The notes beneath the pieces were generated by a model that was given only the letters and a program-made list of their open reading frames with translations, was not told the DNA's origin and did not search any database. From CAYSLC01 sp964431545 (GTDB lineage Bacteria > Desulfobacterota > Desulfobacteria > Desulfobacterales > JAABSP01), in contig CAYSLC010000029.1 in the NCBI GenBank assembly GCA_964431545.1, forward strand, positions 1 through 34,747: a stretch of 34,747 nucleotides of DNA, read 5' to 3'. This document shows, in pieces, positions 17,130-24,507 of the stretch. How positions within the stretch are numbered: the stretch's first letter is position 1; each line of letters begins with the position of its first letter. The translations under genes were made by a program, and so were the position numbers.

Positions 17130-17255
17130 GACTATTTTCTCTTTTCCCGTGCTCTTTTTGACCGGATATTGAACCCCATGTCAATGGTAATGTTGATCCC
17201 GGATGGTCCCGCGAACGGGATTCGACGGCGAGGGGGCGATGGGCCTGAAAACTTC
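17130..17255. other. Divergent spacer between antiporter and rpsT
   Basis: No open frame is supported here. A short hairpin TCCCG-CGAA-CGGGA lies at 17207-17220, and ATCCCGG just before it could compete for pairing. There is no U tract. A regulatory role is unknown. Confidence 0.35.
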
Positions 17256-17284
17256 TTGACAGGGAGGGGGCTATTTTGTAGAAA
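17256..17284 (+). promoter_or_regulatory. rpsT promoter
   Basis: Perfect TTGACA, 17-bp spacer, TAGAAA (4/6) with a TG-type base pair before it. It predicts a leader of about 50 nt. Confidence 0.7.
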
Positions 17285-17341
17285 GGTTCGTTTTAAGAAG
17301 CGGTCATTTGTGTGTAGACAGGCGAGAAAGGAGATGAAACA

Positions 17342-17605
17342 TTGGCGAATCACAAGAGTGCACTCAAGCGGGCCCGCCAGAACGTGGTTCGGCGGATGCG
17401 GAACAAGGCGGTGAGGACCCGGGTTAAAAACGTCACCAAGGAGATCCGGCAGGCGGCCGCCGAGGGCGGGGACACGGCTGCGGAGAAGCTGAACCGGGCC
17501 AAGTCGACCATCGACAAGGCCGCCCGGAAGGGCGTGATCCACAAGCGGACGGCATCCCGGAAGATCTCCCGGCTGACCCGGATGGTCAAGTCGGCCGCAT
17601 CCTGA
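17342..17605 (+). CDS. rpsT: 30S ribosomal protein bS20
   Basis: Primary 16S rRNA-binding protein of the small subunit. The 87-residue basic protein begins ANHKSALKRARQN after the initiator, and has the conserved KNVTKEIR, AAEKLNRAKSTIDKAARKGVIHKRTASRKISRL segments. The start codon is TTG, fixed by the conserved N-terminus and by AAGGAG eight bases upstream. E. coli rpsT also starts with UUG, which is linked to its translational self-control, so the same may hold here. It is a single gene with its own promoter and a weak terminator. Confidence 0.97.
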   Translation: MANHKSALKRARQNVVRRMRNKAVRTRVKNVTKEIRQAAAEGGDTAAEKLNRAKSTIDKAARKGVIHKRTASRKISRLTRMVKSAAS

Positions 17606-17608
17606 TCC

Positions 17609-17627
17609 GGCTTCGCGGAGCTTTTTT
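17609..17627 (+). terminator. Possible rpsT terminator
   Basis: Short stem GCTT/GAGC (one G-U pair) with a CGCG loop, followed by six T at 17622-17627. The stem is weak but position and U tract fit. Confidence 0.5.
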
Positions 17628-17631
17628 CAAC

Positions 17632-18168
17632 TCAAAAATCGGCCGTGAGCCGATTGAAGGCGTCTTCCGCCATCCGCTTGGAGATCCGGGCGATGGCCCG
17701 GCGCCGGTTGCTCTCCGTTTGGAGCTTCTCCTCCGACACCCCATAGGCTTCGTGCCCGGAGAGGCGCGGGGCCGCCCAGAGGATCTCCCCGTCCGGGGTC
17801 ACCAGCTGCAGGAACAGCTCGACTTCCACCCGCCGCTCCAGGGCCACCTGCCGACCCCGGTGGGAGATGGTTTCGGTCCTCGCCGACAAGATCCGTCCCC
17901 TGAGCACGGCATCCACGGCTTCGGGGTCGGTGTCCAGCACCACGTTGCTGTTCCTGGAGAACTCATAGACCAGATCGTTGCTGAAGACCGCCTCGATCCC
18001 CACCTGACCGGTTTCATTTTCCACCATGGGGATCGACAGGCGGCGAACCCCCGAGGGCAGGGTTCCGCCGCCCGCGAACCGGTAACCGCAGGCGGAAGAG
18101 GCAAGAACCGCGGCCAGAAGAAGGGCCGTCCACGGCCCGGCCGGAGATCGATCCCCCCGTCTAGACAA
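17632..18168 (-). CDS. lptE: LPS-assembly lipoprotein LptE
   Basis: Outer-membrane lipoprotein that plugs LptD and helps place LPS on the cell surface. The 178-residue product has an Arg-rich head, a hydrophobic signal (residues 14-23) and a lipobox LASSAC with the modified Cys at 27, followed by GYRFAGGG, the usual LptE opening. LSIPMVENET, and EVELFLQLVTPDGEILW further on, fit the family. The start is TTG and overlaps the leuS stop by eight bases, with no clear Shine-Dalgarno site, so it likely depends on translation of leuS. The pairing leuS-lptE (often followed by holA) is common in proteobacteria. Confidence 0.87.
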   Translation of the reverse strand: MSRRGDRSPAGPWTALLLAAVLASSACGYRFAGGGTLPSGVRRLSIPMVENETGQVGIEAVFSNDLVYEFSRNSNVVLDTDPEAVDAVLRGRILSARTETISHRGRQVALERRVEVELFLQLVTPDGEILWAAPRLSGHEAYGVSEEKLQTESNRRRAIARISKRMAEDAFNRLTADF

Positions 18169-20755
18169 CGATATTGACCAGTTTCTTTTTGACCACGATC
18201 ACCTTGCGAACCGGCTTGCCCCCGATGAACTTCCGTACGTGCTCGTCGGCCAGGGCCATCTGCTTGAGGGTCTCGTCATCGGCGTCGGCATCCACGCGGA
18301 ACCGCCCCCTCAGCTTCCCGTTGACCTGGACCACGATCAGCAGCTCATCCCTGACCAAAGCCCCTTCGTCATAGGCGGGCCAGGGCGTCCGGAGAACGCT
18401 CTCCTCGTGCCCCAGGACCCGCCAGAGTTCCTCGGCCAGGTGGGGCACCATGGGCGACAGGAGCAGGACCACCGTCTCCATGGCCGACCGCATCACCGAG
18501 GCCAGGGGGCCGTCCCCGGCGTCCGGCTCCGGTCCCTGCATGAGGTTCATCAGCTCCATCACCGCGCTGATGGCCGTGTTGAAATGGAACCGCTCCTCGA
18601 TGTCGGACGTGACCCGTTTGATGGTCTCATGGGTCTTCCGATGAATCTCCAGGGCGGGGCCCTCCATCTCCCCGGCCGGGGGGCCGGAGGCCGTGTGGAC
18701 CTCCCGGACCACGGGGGCCCATCCGTAAAAAAGGCGCCAGACCCGGTTCAGGAACCGGTATCCCCCCTCCACCCCCTGTTCGCTCCATTCCAGATCCCGT
18801 TCCGGCGGCGCGGCAAAGAGGCAGAAGAGCCTCGTGGTGTCGGCGCCGTACCGGTCGAGGAGCACGTTGGGGTCCACGACGTTCCGTTTCGACTTGGACA
18901 TCTTCTCCACCCGGCCGACGCTCACCTTCCCGCTGCACTTCAGGCAGGTGCGCTCCTCGCCGGCCCCTTCCACCTCCTCCGGGAAAAGAAAGCCGTGGGC
19001 CGGGCACGCCGTGGTCTCCTTGCAGACCATCCCCTGGGTCAGCAGCCGGGTGAACGGCTCCTTGTAGGTGACCAGCCCCAGATCCATCAGCACCCGGGTG
19101 AAGTACCGGGAGTAGAGGAGGTGGAGAATGGCGTGCTCCACGCCGCCGATGTACTGGTCCACGGGCATCCAGTAATCCACCGCCTTTTTCTCGAACATCC
19201 CTTGATCGAAATGGGGGCTGCAGTACCGCTCGAAGTACCAGGAGGACTCCACGAAGGTGTCCATGGTATCGGTCTCCCGCCGGGCGTCGGAGCCGCCGCA
19301 CTTGGGGCAATCGGTCCCTGTGAAGGAGGCCAGGGACGGCAGGGGGGACCGCCCCCCCTCCAGGAGATCGGCATCCTCGGGCAGGAGGATGGGCAGGTCC
19401 TCGTCCCGGACGGGGACGATGCCGCAGGCCGGGCAGTGGACCACCGGGATGGGGGCCCCCCAGTACCGTTGGCGGGAGATCCCCCAGTCCCGCAGCCGGT
19501 AGTTGACCGTCTTCTCCCCCCGGCCCATGCCCTTGAGGTGGTCGGCGATCTTGTCCATGGCCTCGCGGTTGTCCATGCCGTCGAAGGGACCGGAGTTGAC
19601 CATCACCCCGTCTCCGGTGTACGCCTCGGTCATCTCTTCGGACCGGAGGGGTTCGTCGGGCGGATTGACCACCACCACGATATCGAGCCCGTACTTGCGC
19701 GCGAAATCGAAATCCCGCTGGTCATGGGCGGGAACGGACATGACCGCGCCGGTGCCGTACTCCATCAGCGCGAAGTTGGCCGTGTAGACGGGCATCCGCC
19801 GCTGGTTGACGGGGTTGATGCAGTACGCGCCGGTGAAGATCCCCTCCTTTTCGTAGGTCTCCATGGCCCGGACCGACCGATCCTGGAGCGCCATGCGGTC
19901 GATGAAGTCGGCCACTTCCCCCTCGTGGGGGGTGCCCCGGGCCAGCTCCGGGACCAGGGGGTGTTCCGGCGCCAGACACATGAACGTGGCTCCGTAGACC
20001 GTGTCCTGGCGGGTGGTGAAGACGGTGATCACCCGCTCCCCGTCCGCCACGGGAAAGTCGATACGGGCGCCGTGGCTCTTGCCGATCCAGTTCTTCTGCA
20101 TGGTGGTCACCTTCTCGGGCCATCCGGGAAGCCTGTCGCAGTACTCGAGCAGATCCTCGGCATAGTCGGTGATCCGGAAGAACCACTGGGAGAGCTTCTT
20201 CTGGCGCACCTGCTCCCCGCAGCGCCAACAGAGGCCCGCCTCCACCTGTTCGTTGGCCAGCACCGTCTGGCAGGTCTCGCACCAGTTGACGTAGGACTCC
20301 TTTCGGTAGGCCATGCCCCGTTCGTACATGCGCAGGAAAAGCCACTGCTCCCAGCGGTAATATTCGGGGTGGCAGGTGGCGATCTCCCGGTTCCAGTCAT
20401 AGGAGAATCCCATGCGCTTGAGCTGGGCCCGCATGGCGTCTATATTGGCGTACGTCCACCGGGCCGGGTGGGAATCGTTGGCGATGGCGGCGTTTTCCGC
20501 CGGCATGCCGAAGGCGTCCCACCCCATGGGGTGGAGGACGTTGTACCCCCGCATCCGTTTATATCGGGCCACCACGTCTCCGATGGTGTAGTTCCGCACG
20601 TGGCCCATGTGGATCTTGCCGGAGGGATAGGGGAACATCTCCAGCAGGTAATATTTCGGGATATCCGGATCATCCGCCACTTCGAACAGTCGGGTGTCGT
20701 CCCAAACGGCCTGCCACTTGGCCTCGATGCGCTTGGGATCATATCTTTGTTCCAT
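18161..20755 (-). CDS. leuS: Leucyl-tRNA synthetase
   Basis: Charges tRNA-Leu. The 864-residue class Ia enzyme has the HIGH signature as HMGH (49-52) in FPYPSGKIHMGH and KMSKS (618-622). Between them are a zinc-type module (CETC...CWRC), the editing domain with TTRQDTVYGATF and PAHDQRDFDFA, and the leucine-specific region. The anticodon-binding and C-terminal domains follow, ending KVIVVKKKLVNIVV. The ORF is open 118 codons upstream, but the family start MEQRYDP and GGAGG before it set the ATG at 20755. Upstream is a structured leader. Leu control of the gene is not evident. Confidence 0.98.
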   Translation of the reverse strand: MEQRYDPKRIEAKWQAVWDDTRLFEVADDPDIPKYYLLEMFPYPSGKIHMGHVRNYTIGDVVARYKRMRGYNVLHPMGWDAFGMPAENAAIANDSHPARWTYANIDAMRAQLKRMGFSYDWNREIATCHPEYYRWEQWLFLRMYERGMAYRKESYVNWCETCQTVLANEQVEAGLCWRCGEQVRQKKLSQWFFRITDYAEDLLEYCDRLPGWPEKVTTMQKNWIGKSHGARIDFPVADGERVITVFTTRQDTVYGATFMCLAPEHPLVPELARGTPHEGEVADFIDRMALQDRSVRAMETYEKEGIFTGAYCINPVNQRRMPVYTANFALMEYGTGAVMSVPAHDQRDFDFARKYGLDIVVVVNPPDEPLRSEEMTEAYTGDGVMVNSGPFDGMDNREAMDKIADHLKGMGRGEKTVNYRLRDWGISRQRYWGAPIPVVHCPACGIVPVRDEDLPILLPEDADLLEGGRSPLPSLASFTGTDCPKCGGSDARRETDTMDTFVESSWYFERYCSPHFDQGMFEKKAVDYWMPVDQYIGGVEHAILHLLYSRYFTRVLMDLGLVTYKEPFTRLLTQGMVCKETTACPAHGFLFPEEVEGAGEERTCLKCSGKVSVGRVEKMSKSKRNVVDPNVLLDRYGADTTRLFCLFAAPPERDLEWSEQGVEGGYRFLNRVWRLFYGWAPVVREVHTASGPPAGEMEGPALEIHRKTHETIKRVTSDIEERFHFNTAISAVMELMNLMQGPEPDAGDGPLASVMRSAMETVVLLLSPMVPHLAEELWRVLGHEESVLRTPWPAYDEGALVRDELLIVVQVNGKLRGRFRVDADADDETLKQMALADEHVRKFIGGKPVRKVIVVKKKLVNIVV

Positions 20756-20832
20756 GGGTTTCCATCGCCTCCGCTTCCGGTGAGTTGATTTTTGATCCAT
20801 CAATGCCATAAGATCGGGGAAATAGCAAGGCG

Positions 20833-20879
20833 CCAAAAGGACGCCCCGCTGCCCGGCGCGACGGATGAAGGCCTTTTGG
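20833..20879 (-). promoter_or_regulatory. Stem-loop in the leuS leader
   Basis: Perfect 8-bp stem CCAAAAGG/CCTTTTGG (20833-20840 and 20872-20879), with a GC-rich 31-nt interior that can fold further. It lies about 80-125 nt before the leuS ATG. It is not a T-box: no specifier hairpin or T-box core was found. Function unknown. Confidence 0.4.
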
Positions 20880-20892
20880 GCAAAGAAATGAT

Positions 20893-20921
20893 TTGACTTG
20901 GGTCCCACAATTTCATATTCA
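20893..20921 (+). promoter_or_regulatory. RNase E/G gene promoter
   Basis: TTGACT, 17-bp spacer, TATTCA. A weaker reverse-strand pair (TTGATT at 20938-20943, GAATAT at 20915-20920) overlaps it and could serve leuS, making face-to-face promoters. Confidence 0.45.
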
Positions 20922-20984
20922 AACAAAAAAGTAATAAAATCAAGAACCATTCCATCCAAAGGAGGCTGAAAAGACGAACACTTT

Positions 20985-22445
20985 ATGACCACCAAAATCC
21001 TCATCAACGCCGTCGATCCCGAAGAGTGCCGGATCGCCAAAGTCAAGGACTCCAAGCTCGAGGAGTTCCACATCGAGAACGCCGCGCGGGAGATCACCCA
21101 CGGCAACATCTACAAGGGAATCATCACCCGCATCGAACCGGGGCTCCAGTGTGTATTCGTCGATTACGGCACCGACCGAAACGGCTTTCTCCAGAAGCAG
21201 GAGATCCACAGCGACTACTACCAGGACAACCATGCCGGGGATCACAACATCAAGAACATCGTCAAGAAGGGGCAGGAACTCCTGGTCCAGGTGACCAAGG
21301 ACCCCATCATGAAAAAGGGGGGGATGCTCACCACCTACATCTCTCTGCCCGGCCGATACATGGTGCTGATGCCCGGCAGCAAGGGGTGCGGTATCTCCCG
21401 GAAAATCGAGGATGAGGCGGAGCGCAAGCGGCTCAAGGAGATCATCGGCAAGCTCAAGATCCCGGACGGCTTCGGCGTCATCGTCCGGACCGCGGGCACC
21501 GGGGCCTCCAAGACCGTCCTGGACAAGGACTTGAGATACCTCCTCCGCCTCTGGAAGAGCATCAACAAAAAAGGGGTCGACGAGCCGGCGCCGGCCCTGC
21601 TCTATAAGGAACAGAGCCTCGTCTTCCGGATCATCCGCGACTATTTCACCGAAGACATCAACGAGATCCTCATCGATGACGCCGCCGTCCACAACGAGGT
21701 CCGGGAGTTCATCAAGATCAACTCCCCCAAGCAGACCAAGATCGTCAAGCTCCACAAGGCCCAGAAGCCCATCTTCACCAAGTACCAGCTCGAGGATCAG
21801 ATCGCCTCCATCTTCGAAAAGCAGGTGCCCCTGAAATCGGGCGGCTCCATCGTCATCGACCAGACCGAGGCCCTGGTGGCCATCGATGTCAATTCCGGCA
21901 AGGCCATCCACAACCGCTCCGTGGAGCAGACCGCCTTCCAGGCCAACCAGGAGGCCGCCGAGGAGATCGCCCGGCAGTTGCGTCTCCGGGACCTGGGGGG
22001 GCTCATCGTCATCGACTTCATCGACATGAAGGACGGCAAGCACAAACAGGCGGTGGAAAAGGCGATCAAAAGCCACCTGAAGGCCGACAAGGCCCGCACC
22101 AAGGTGGGCCGGATCACTCAATTCGGGCTGTTGGAGATGTCCCGCCAGCGGATCCGCCCCTCCATTGAATACGGGAGTTACGTGCCCTGCAAATACTGCC
22201 AGGGCAAGGGTCTCAGCCCCACCACGGAGATGCTGGGCCTGGGGGTCCTCCGGCGCCTGCAGATCGAATCCCTCAAGGAAGGGGCTACCCTGGTCAAGGC
22301 GGCGGTCCCCGTGGAGGTGGCCGACTACCTGCTCAACAAGAAACGCAAGGAGATCCTCGACCTGGAGATGCGGCGGGAGATCAGCATCCGAATCGAAGGG
22401 GACCCCAACATGCTCCCCAAAAATAGCACCATCGCCTCCGAATAG
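20985..22445 (+). CDS. Ribonuclease E/G family endoribonuclease
   Basis: Endonuclease that cuts single-stranded AU-rich RNA in rRNA maturation and mRNA decay. The 486-residue protein is of RNase G size, without the long RNase E scaffold tail. It has an S1-like domain (about 35-125: GNIYKGIITRIEPGLQCVFVDYG), the DNase I-like catalytic core with D301 in DVNSGK and D344 in VIDFIDM, and the zinc-link cysteines C402 and C405 (CKYC). These match E. coli D303, D346, C404 and C407. AAAGGAGG lies 19 bases before the ATG, unusually far. It is followed 39 bp later by the LysM-like gene. Confidence 0.94.
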   Translation: MTTKILINAVDPEECRIAKVKDSKLEEFHIENAAREITHGNIYKGIITRIEPGLQCVFVDYGTDRNGFLQKQEIHSDYYQDNHAGDHNIKNIVKKGQELLVQVTKDPIMKKGGMLTTYISLPGRYMVLMPGSKGCGISRKIEDEAERKRLKEIIGKLKIPDGFGVIVRTAGTGASKTVLDKDLRYLLRLWKSINKKGVDEPAPALLYKEQSLVFRIIRDYFTEDINEILIDDAAVHNEVREFIKINSPKQTKIVKLHKAQKPIFTKYQLEDQIASIFEKQVPLKSGGSIVIDQTEALVAIDVNSGKAIHNRSVEQTAFQANQEAAEEIARQLRLRDLGGLIVIDFIDMKDGKHKQAVEKAIKSHLKADKARTKVGRITQFGLLEMSRQRIRPSIEYGSYVPCKYCQGKGLSPTTEMLGLGVLRRLQIESLKEGATLVKAAVPVEVADYLLNKKRKEILDLEMRREISIRIEGDPNMLPKNSTIASE

Positions 22446-22484
22446 CATCCTCTGAGAGAGGGGTTCGGGGGTTCGGGTGAAGCC

Positions 22485-23918
22485 ATGCGCAACCGTAACC
22501 GAAACCGGAAACTCCGCCGGGCCGCGGCGGTGGTGATCCTCCTTTCGCTGGCGGTGGCCGTCCCATCGACTTTGCACTTCCTCGGGCCTGAAAGACCCGG
22601 CCCGGCGGACCCGGCGAAAGCGGTCCCCCAAACCGCTCCGACGCCTCCGTCCGTGGGGGAGGAGCCGGCGGGACCCCTTGCCCCCCCGGACGGCCCGGTG
22701 ATCGACTACGGCCGCCTGGAGGAGGAGGGACCCCTCGACGACCTCATGGACCGGCGGATGGCCGACCTGGGCATCGGAGAGAGCCTCGACATGGTGGTGC
22801 GCCCCGGTGAATCCATCAAGGTGGGAGACACCACGGTGCCCATGTCCGCGATCCTCGACAAGATCCGGATCGGGAAGGGGGGGATCGTGGAGGAGACCCT
22901 CGGTCCAACAAAGGGCAGGGACCGAGTGGAGGGCGAGGATCTTTCCGGCCGCCTGGACGAGGCCCGCCGCCGGTTCGGCGAACTCCGGCGGCGGCTCACG
23001 GACGAGCCCCCCCCTGCCCCGTCGACGGAGGAGATCCGGGAATACACGGCGCTGAAAGATCTCCTGTCGGACCATCGGGCCCTCCGGGAGACCGAGGCCC
23101 GGATCGAAGAGAACCGGGCTCTTCTGGAGAAGGACGACCAAGGGTTGAAGCGCGCCCTCGAAGAGGGGATCGACCGTCGGATCCGCCGGACGGTGGAGCT
23201 GGAGGAGGCCTTCGAGGAACGGACCGGTATTCCCCTGGACGAGGCAGAGAGCCCGGAGGGCAGAGACGAAGACATCGCCTCCCGCCGTTCGGCCCTCCGG
23301 GAGGCCCTGACCGGGACGGACGGCCCCCCTCCGGATCCCGACCGGGTCCGGGAATATATCCGGCTGGGAGAGATCCTCGATGAACTCCGACGGCTCCGGA
23401 GGCTCCGGGCGGAGATCCGGGAGAAGGAACGGCTGATGGGAATGCCCCCGGCGGCGGCCCGGTCGGAGATCGAGCAGGAGACCGAGACCCTGCCCATGAA
23501 AAGGCGGGACCTAGCGGCCTCCTTGGCCTCCCGGCTCTCGCCCGGTTCCGGGGAAGATCTCTACGGCATCCACGTGGTCCGGCCGGGGGACAACGTCTGG
23601 AACATCCATTTCGGGATTTTGAAGGAGTACTTCGCCGGCCGGGGGGTCGCCCTTTCGCCGGCCGAGGACGAGCCGGACGCGCGGGGCGTCAGCTCCGGCG
23701 TGGGGAGGATCCTCAAGTTCTCGGAGAACATGGTCTCCATCTACAACCTCCGGGAGCACCGGCTGGAGCCGAACCTCCATCTGATCCACCCCCTGAGCAA
23801 GATCGTGGTGTTCAATCTCGGCCGGATGCTCTCCATCCTGCGACTGCTCGATTTCGATAAGATCGATCGGGTCTCCTATGACGGGGAGATCCTGTGGATC
23901 CCGCCGGCCGAGCCTTGA
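22485..23918 (+). CDS. Uncharacterised envelope protein: coiled coil with LysM-like C-terminal segment
   Basis: 477 residues, not recognised as a named family. An Arg-rich head and one hydrophobic helix (12-29) suggest a signal anchor facing the periplasm. A Pro/Ala-rich linker (35-72) follows, then a charged helical region rich in Glu and Arg. Two parts of this region look duplicated: about 167-214 (LRRRLTDEPPPAP...IREYTALKDLL) and 271-318 (LREALTGTDGPPPDP...VREYIRLGEIL). The C-terminal part (360-477) opens with IHVVRPGDNVWNIHFGIL, much like a LysM repeat (xGDxxWxI). It continues with SSGVGRILKFSENMVSIYNL and HPLSKIVVFNLGRM, which look well conserved. Cell-wall binding is possible but unproven. 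It lies after the RNase gene. Confidence 0.7.
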   Translation: MRNRNRNRKLRRAAAVVILLSLAVAVPSTLHFLGPERPGPADPAKAVPQTAPTPPSVGEEPAGPLAPPDGPVIDYGRLEEEGPLDDLMDRRMADLGIGESLDMVVRPGESIKVGDTTVPMSAILDKIRIGKGGIVEETLGPTKGRDRVEGEDLSGRLDEARRRFGELRRRLTDEPPPAPSTEEIREYTALKDLLSDHRALRETEARIEENRALLEKDDQGLKRALEEGIDRRIRRTVELEEAFEERTGIPLDEAESPEGRDEDIASRRSALREALTGTDGPPPDPDRVREYIRLGEILDELRRLRRLRAEIREKERLMGMPPAAARSEIEQETETLPMKRRDLAASLASRLSPGSGEDLYGIHVVRPGDNVWNIHFGILKEYFAGRGVALSPAEDEPDARGVSSGVGRILKFSENMVSIYNLREHRLEPNLHLIHPLSKIVVFNLGRMLSILRLLDFDKIDRVSYDGEILWIPPAEP

Positions 23919-23937
23919 CCGAAAACGCAATAACCAT

Positions 23938-23966
23938 TTGACGAACCGTTTCGCATTGAGTATAGT
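23938..23966 (+). promoter_or_regulatory. yajC-secDF promoter
   Basis: TTGACG, 17-bp spacer, TATAGT (5/6 and 5/6). It is among the best promoter matches here, about 60 bp before the yajC start. Confidence 0.75.
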
Positions 23967-23984
23967 CGATCTTTTTTTGATCGA
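23966..23984 (+). promoter_or_regulatory. Palindrome at the predicted yajC transcription start
   Basis: TCGATC-T7-GATCGA begins at the last base of the -10 and covers the expected +1. It could be an operator or a 5'-end hairpin. Confidence 0.35.
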
Positions 23985-24024
23985 GACACAAGAAAAACTA
24001 TCGGAAATTCAAGGAGGATTCATC

Positions 24025-24402
24025 TTGGTCAGCATCGCATACGCCATGGGACAAAGCGGCGCGGCACAGGGGCAGGGCGGCGGTTTCGGCGCCTTCGTCC
24101 CGCTCATACTGATGTTCGTGATCTTCTATTTTTTGCTGATCCGTCCCCAACAGAAGAAGCAGAAAGAGCACCAGGAGATGATCAACAATCTCCGCAAGGG
24201 GGACAAGGTGATCACGGGCGGCGGCATGCACGGCCGGGTCACCGCGGTGGACGAGGCATCGGTCCGCGTGGAGATCGCCGACAAGGTCCAGGTGAAGGTC
24301 AACCGGTCGAGCATCGCGGCCCTGGTCTCCCCGTCCGCTCCGGTTCAGGAGTCGAAAAACACAAAGAACGATTCCCAAAAATCCAACCAGAAATCCAAGT
24401 AG
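24025..24402 (+). CDS. yajC: Preprotein translocase subunit YajC
   Basis: Small inner-membrane partner of SecDF. The 125-residue protein starts at TTG: VSIAYAMGQSG, then a Gly-rich stretch, one membrane helix (FVPLILMFVIFYFLLI) and the signature RPQQKKQKEHQEMINNLRKGDKVITGGGMHGRV. It ends in a Lys/Ser/Asn-rich tail. AAGGAGG seven bases before the TTG, and the family's usual start, decide it; an upstream in-frame ATG in the preceding gene was rejected. It heads yajC-secD-secF behind its own promoter. Confidence 0.95.
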   Translation: MVSIAYAMGQSGAAQGQGGGFGAFVPLILMFVIFYFLLIRPQQKKQKEHQEMINNLRKGDKVITGGGMHGRVTAVDEASVRVEIADKVQVKVNRSSIAALVSPSAPVQESKNTKNDSQKSNQKSK

Positions 24403-24417
24403 ATATCGTCGTCCGAG

Positions 24418-24480
24418 GAAAGCCCCATCGAAGACCGGGGGCGGGCTCGATTCTCGCCCTCCCGTCTTTCTGGGGCTTTC
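24418..24480 (+). terminator. Long stem-loop between yajC and secD (possible attenuator)
   Basis: Perfect outer arms GAAAGCCCCA (24418-24427) and TGGGGCTTTC (24471-24480), with an inner GAAGAC.../...GTCTTTC pairing. It forms an imperfect hairpin of about 63 nt. No U run follows. It may reduce secD relative to yajC or protect the yajC end. Confidence 0.55.
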
Positions 24481-24507
24481 ATGCGATGGGAGAAAGGAAA
24501 AGGACCA

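Noticed and set aside
20756..20984. T-box riboswitch before leuS
   Set aside because: No T-box core sequence, no specifier loop and no terminator/antiterminator pair were found.
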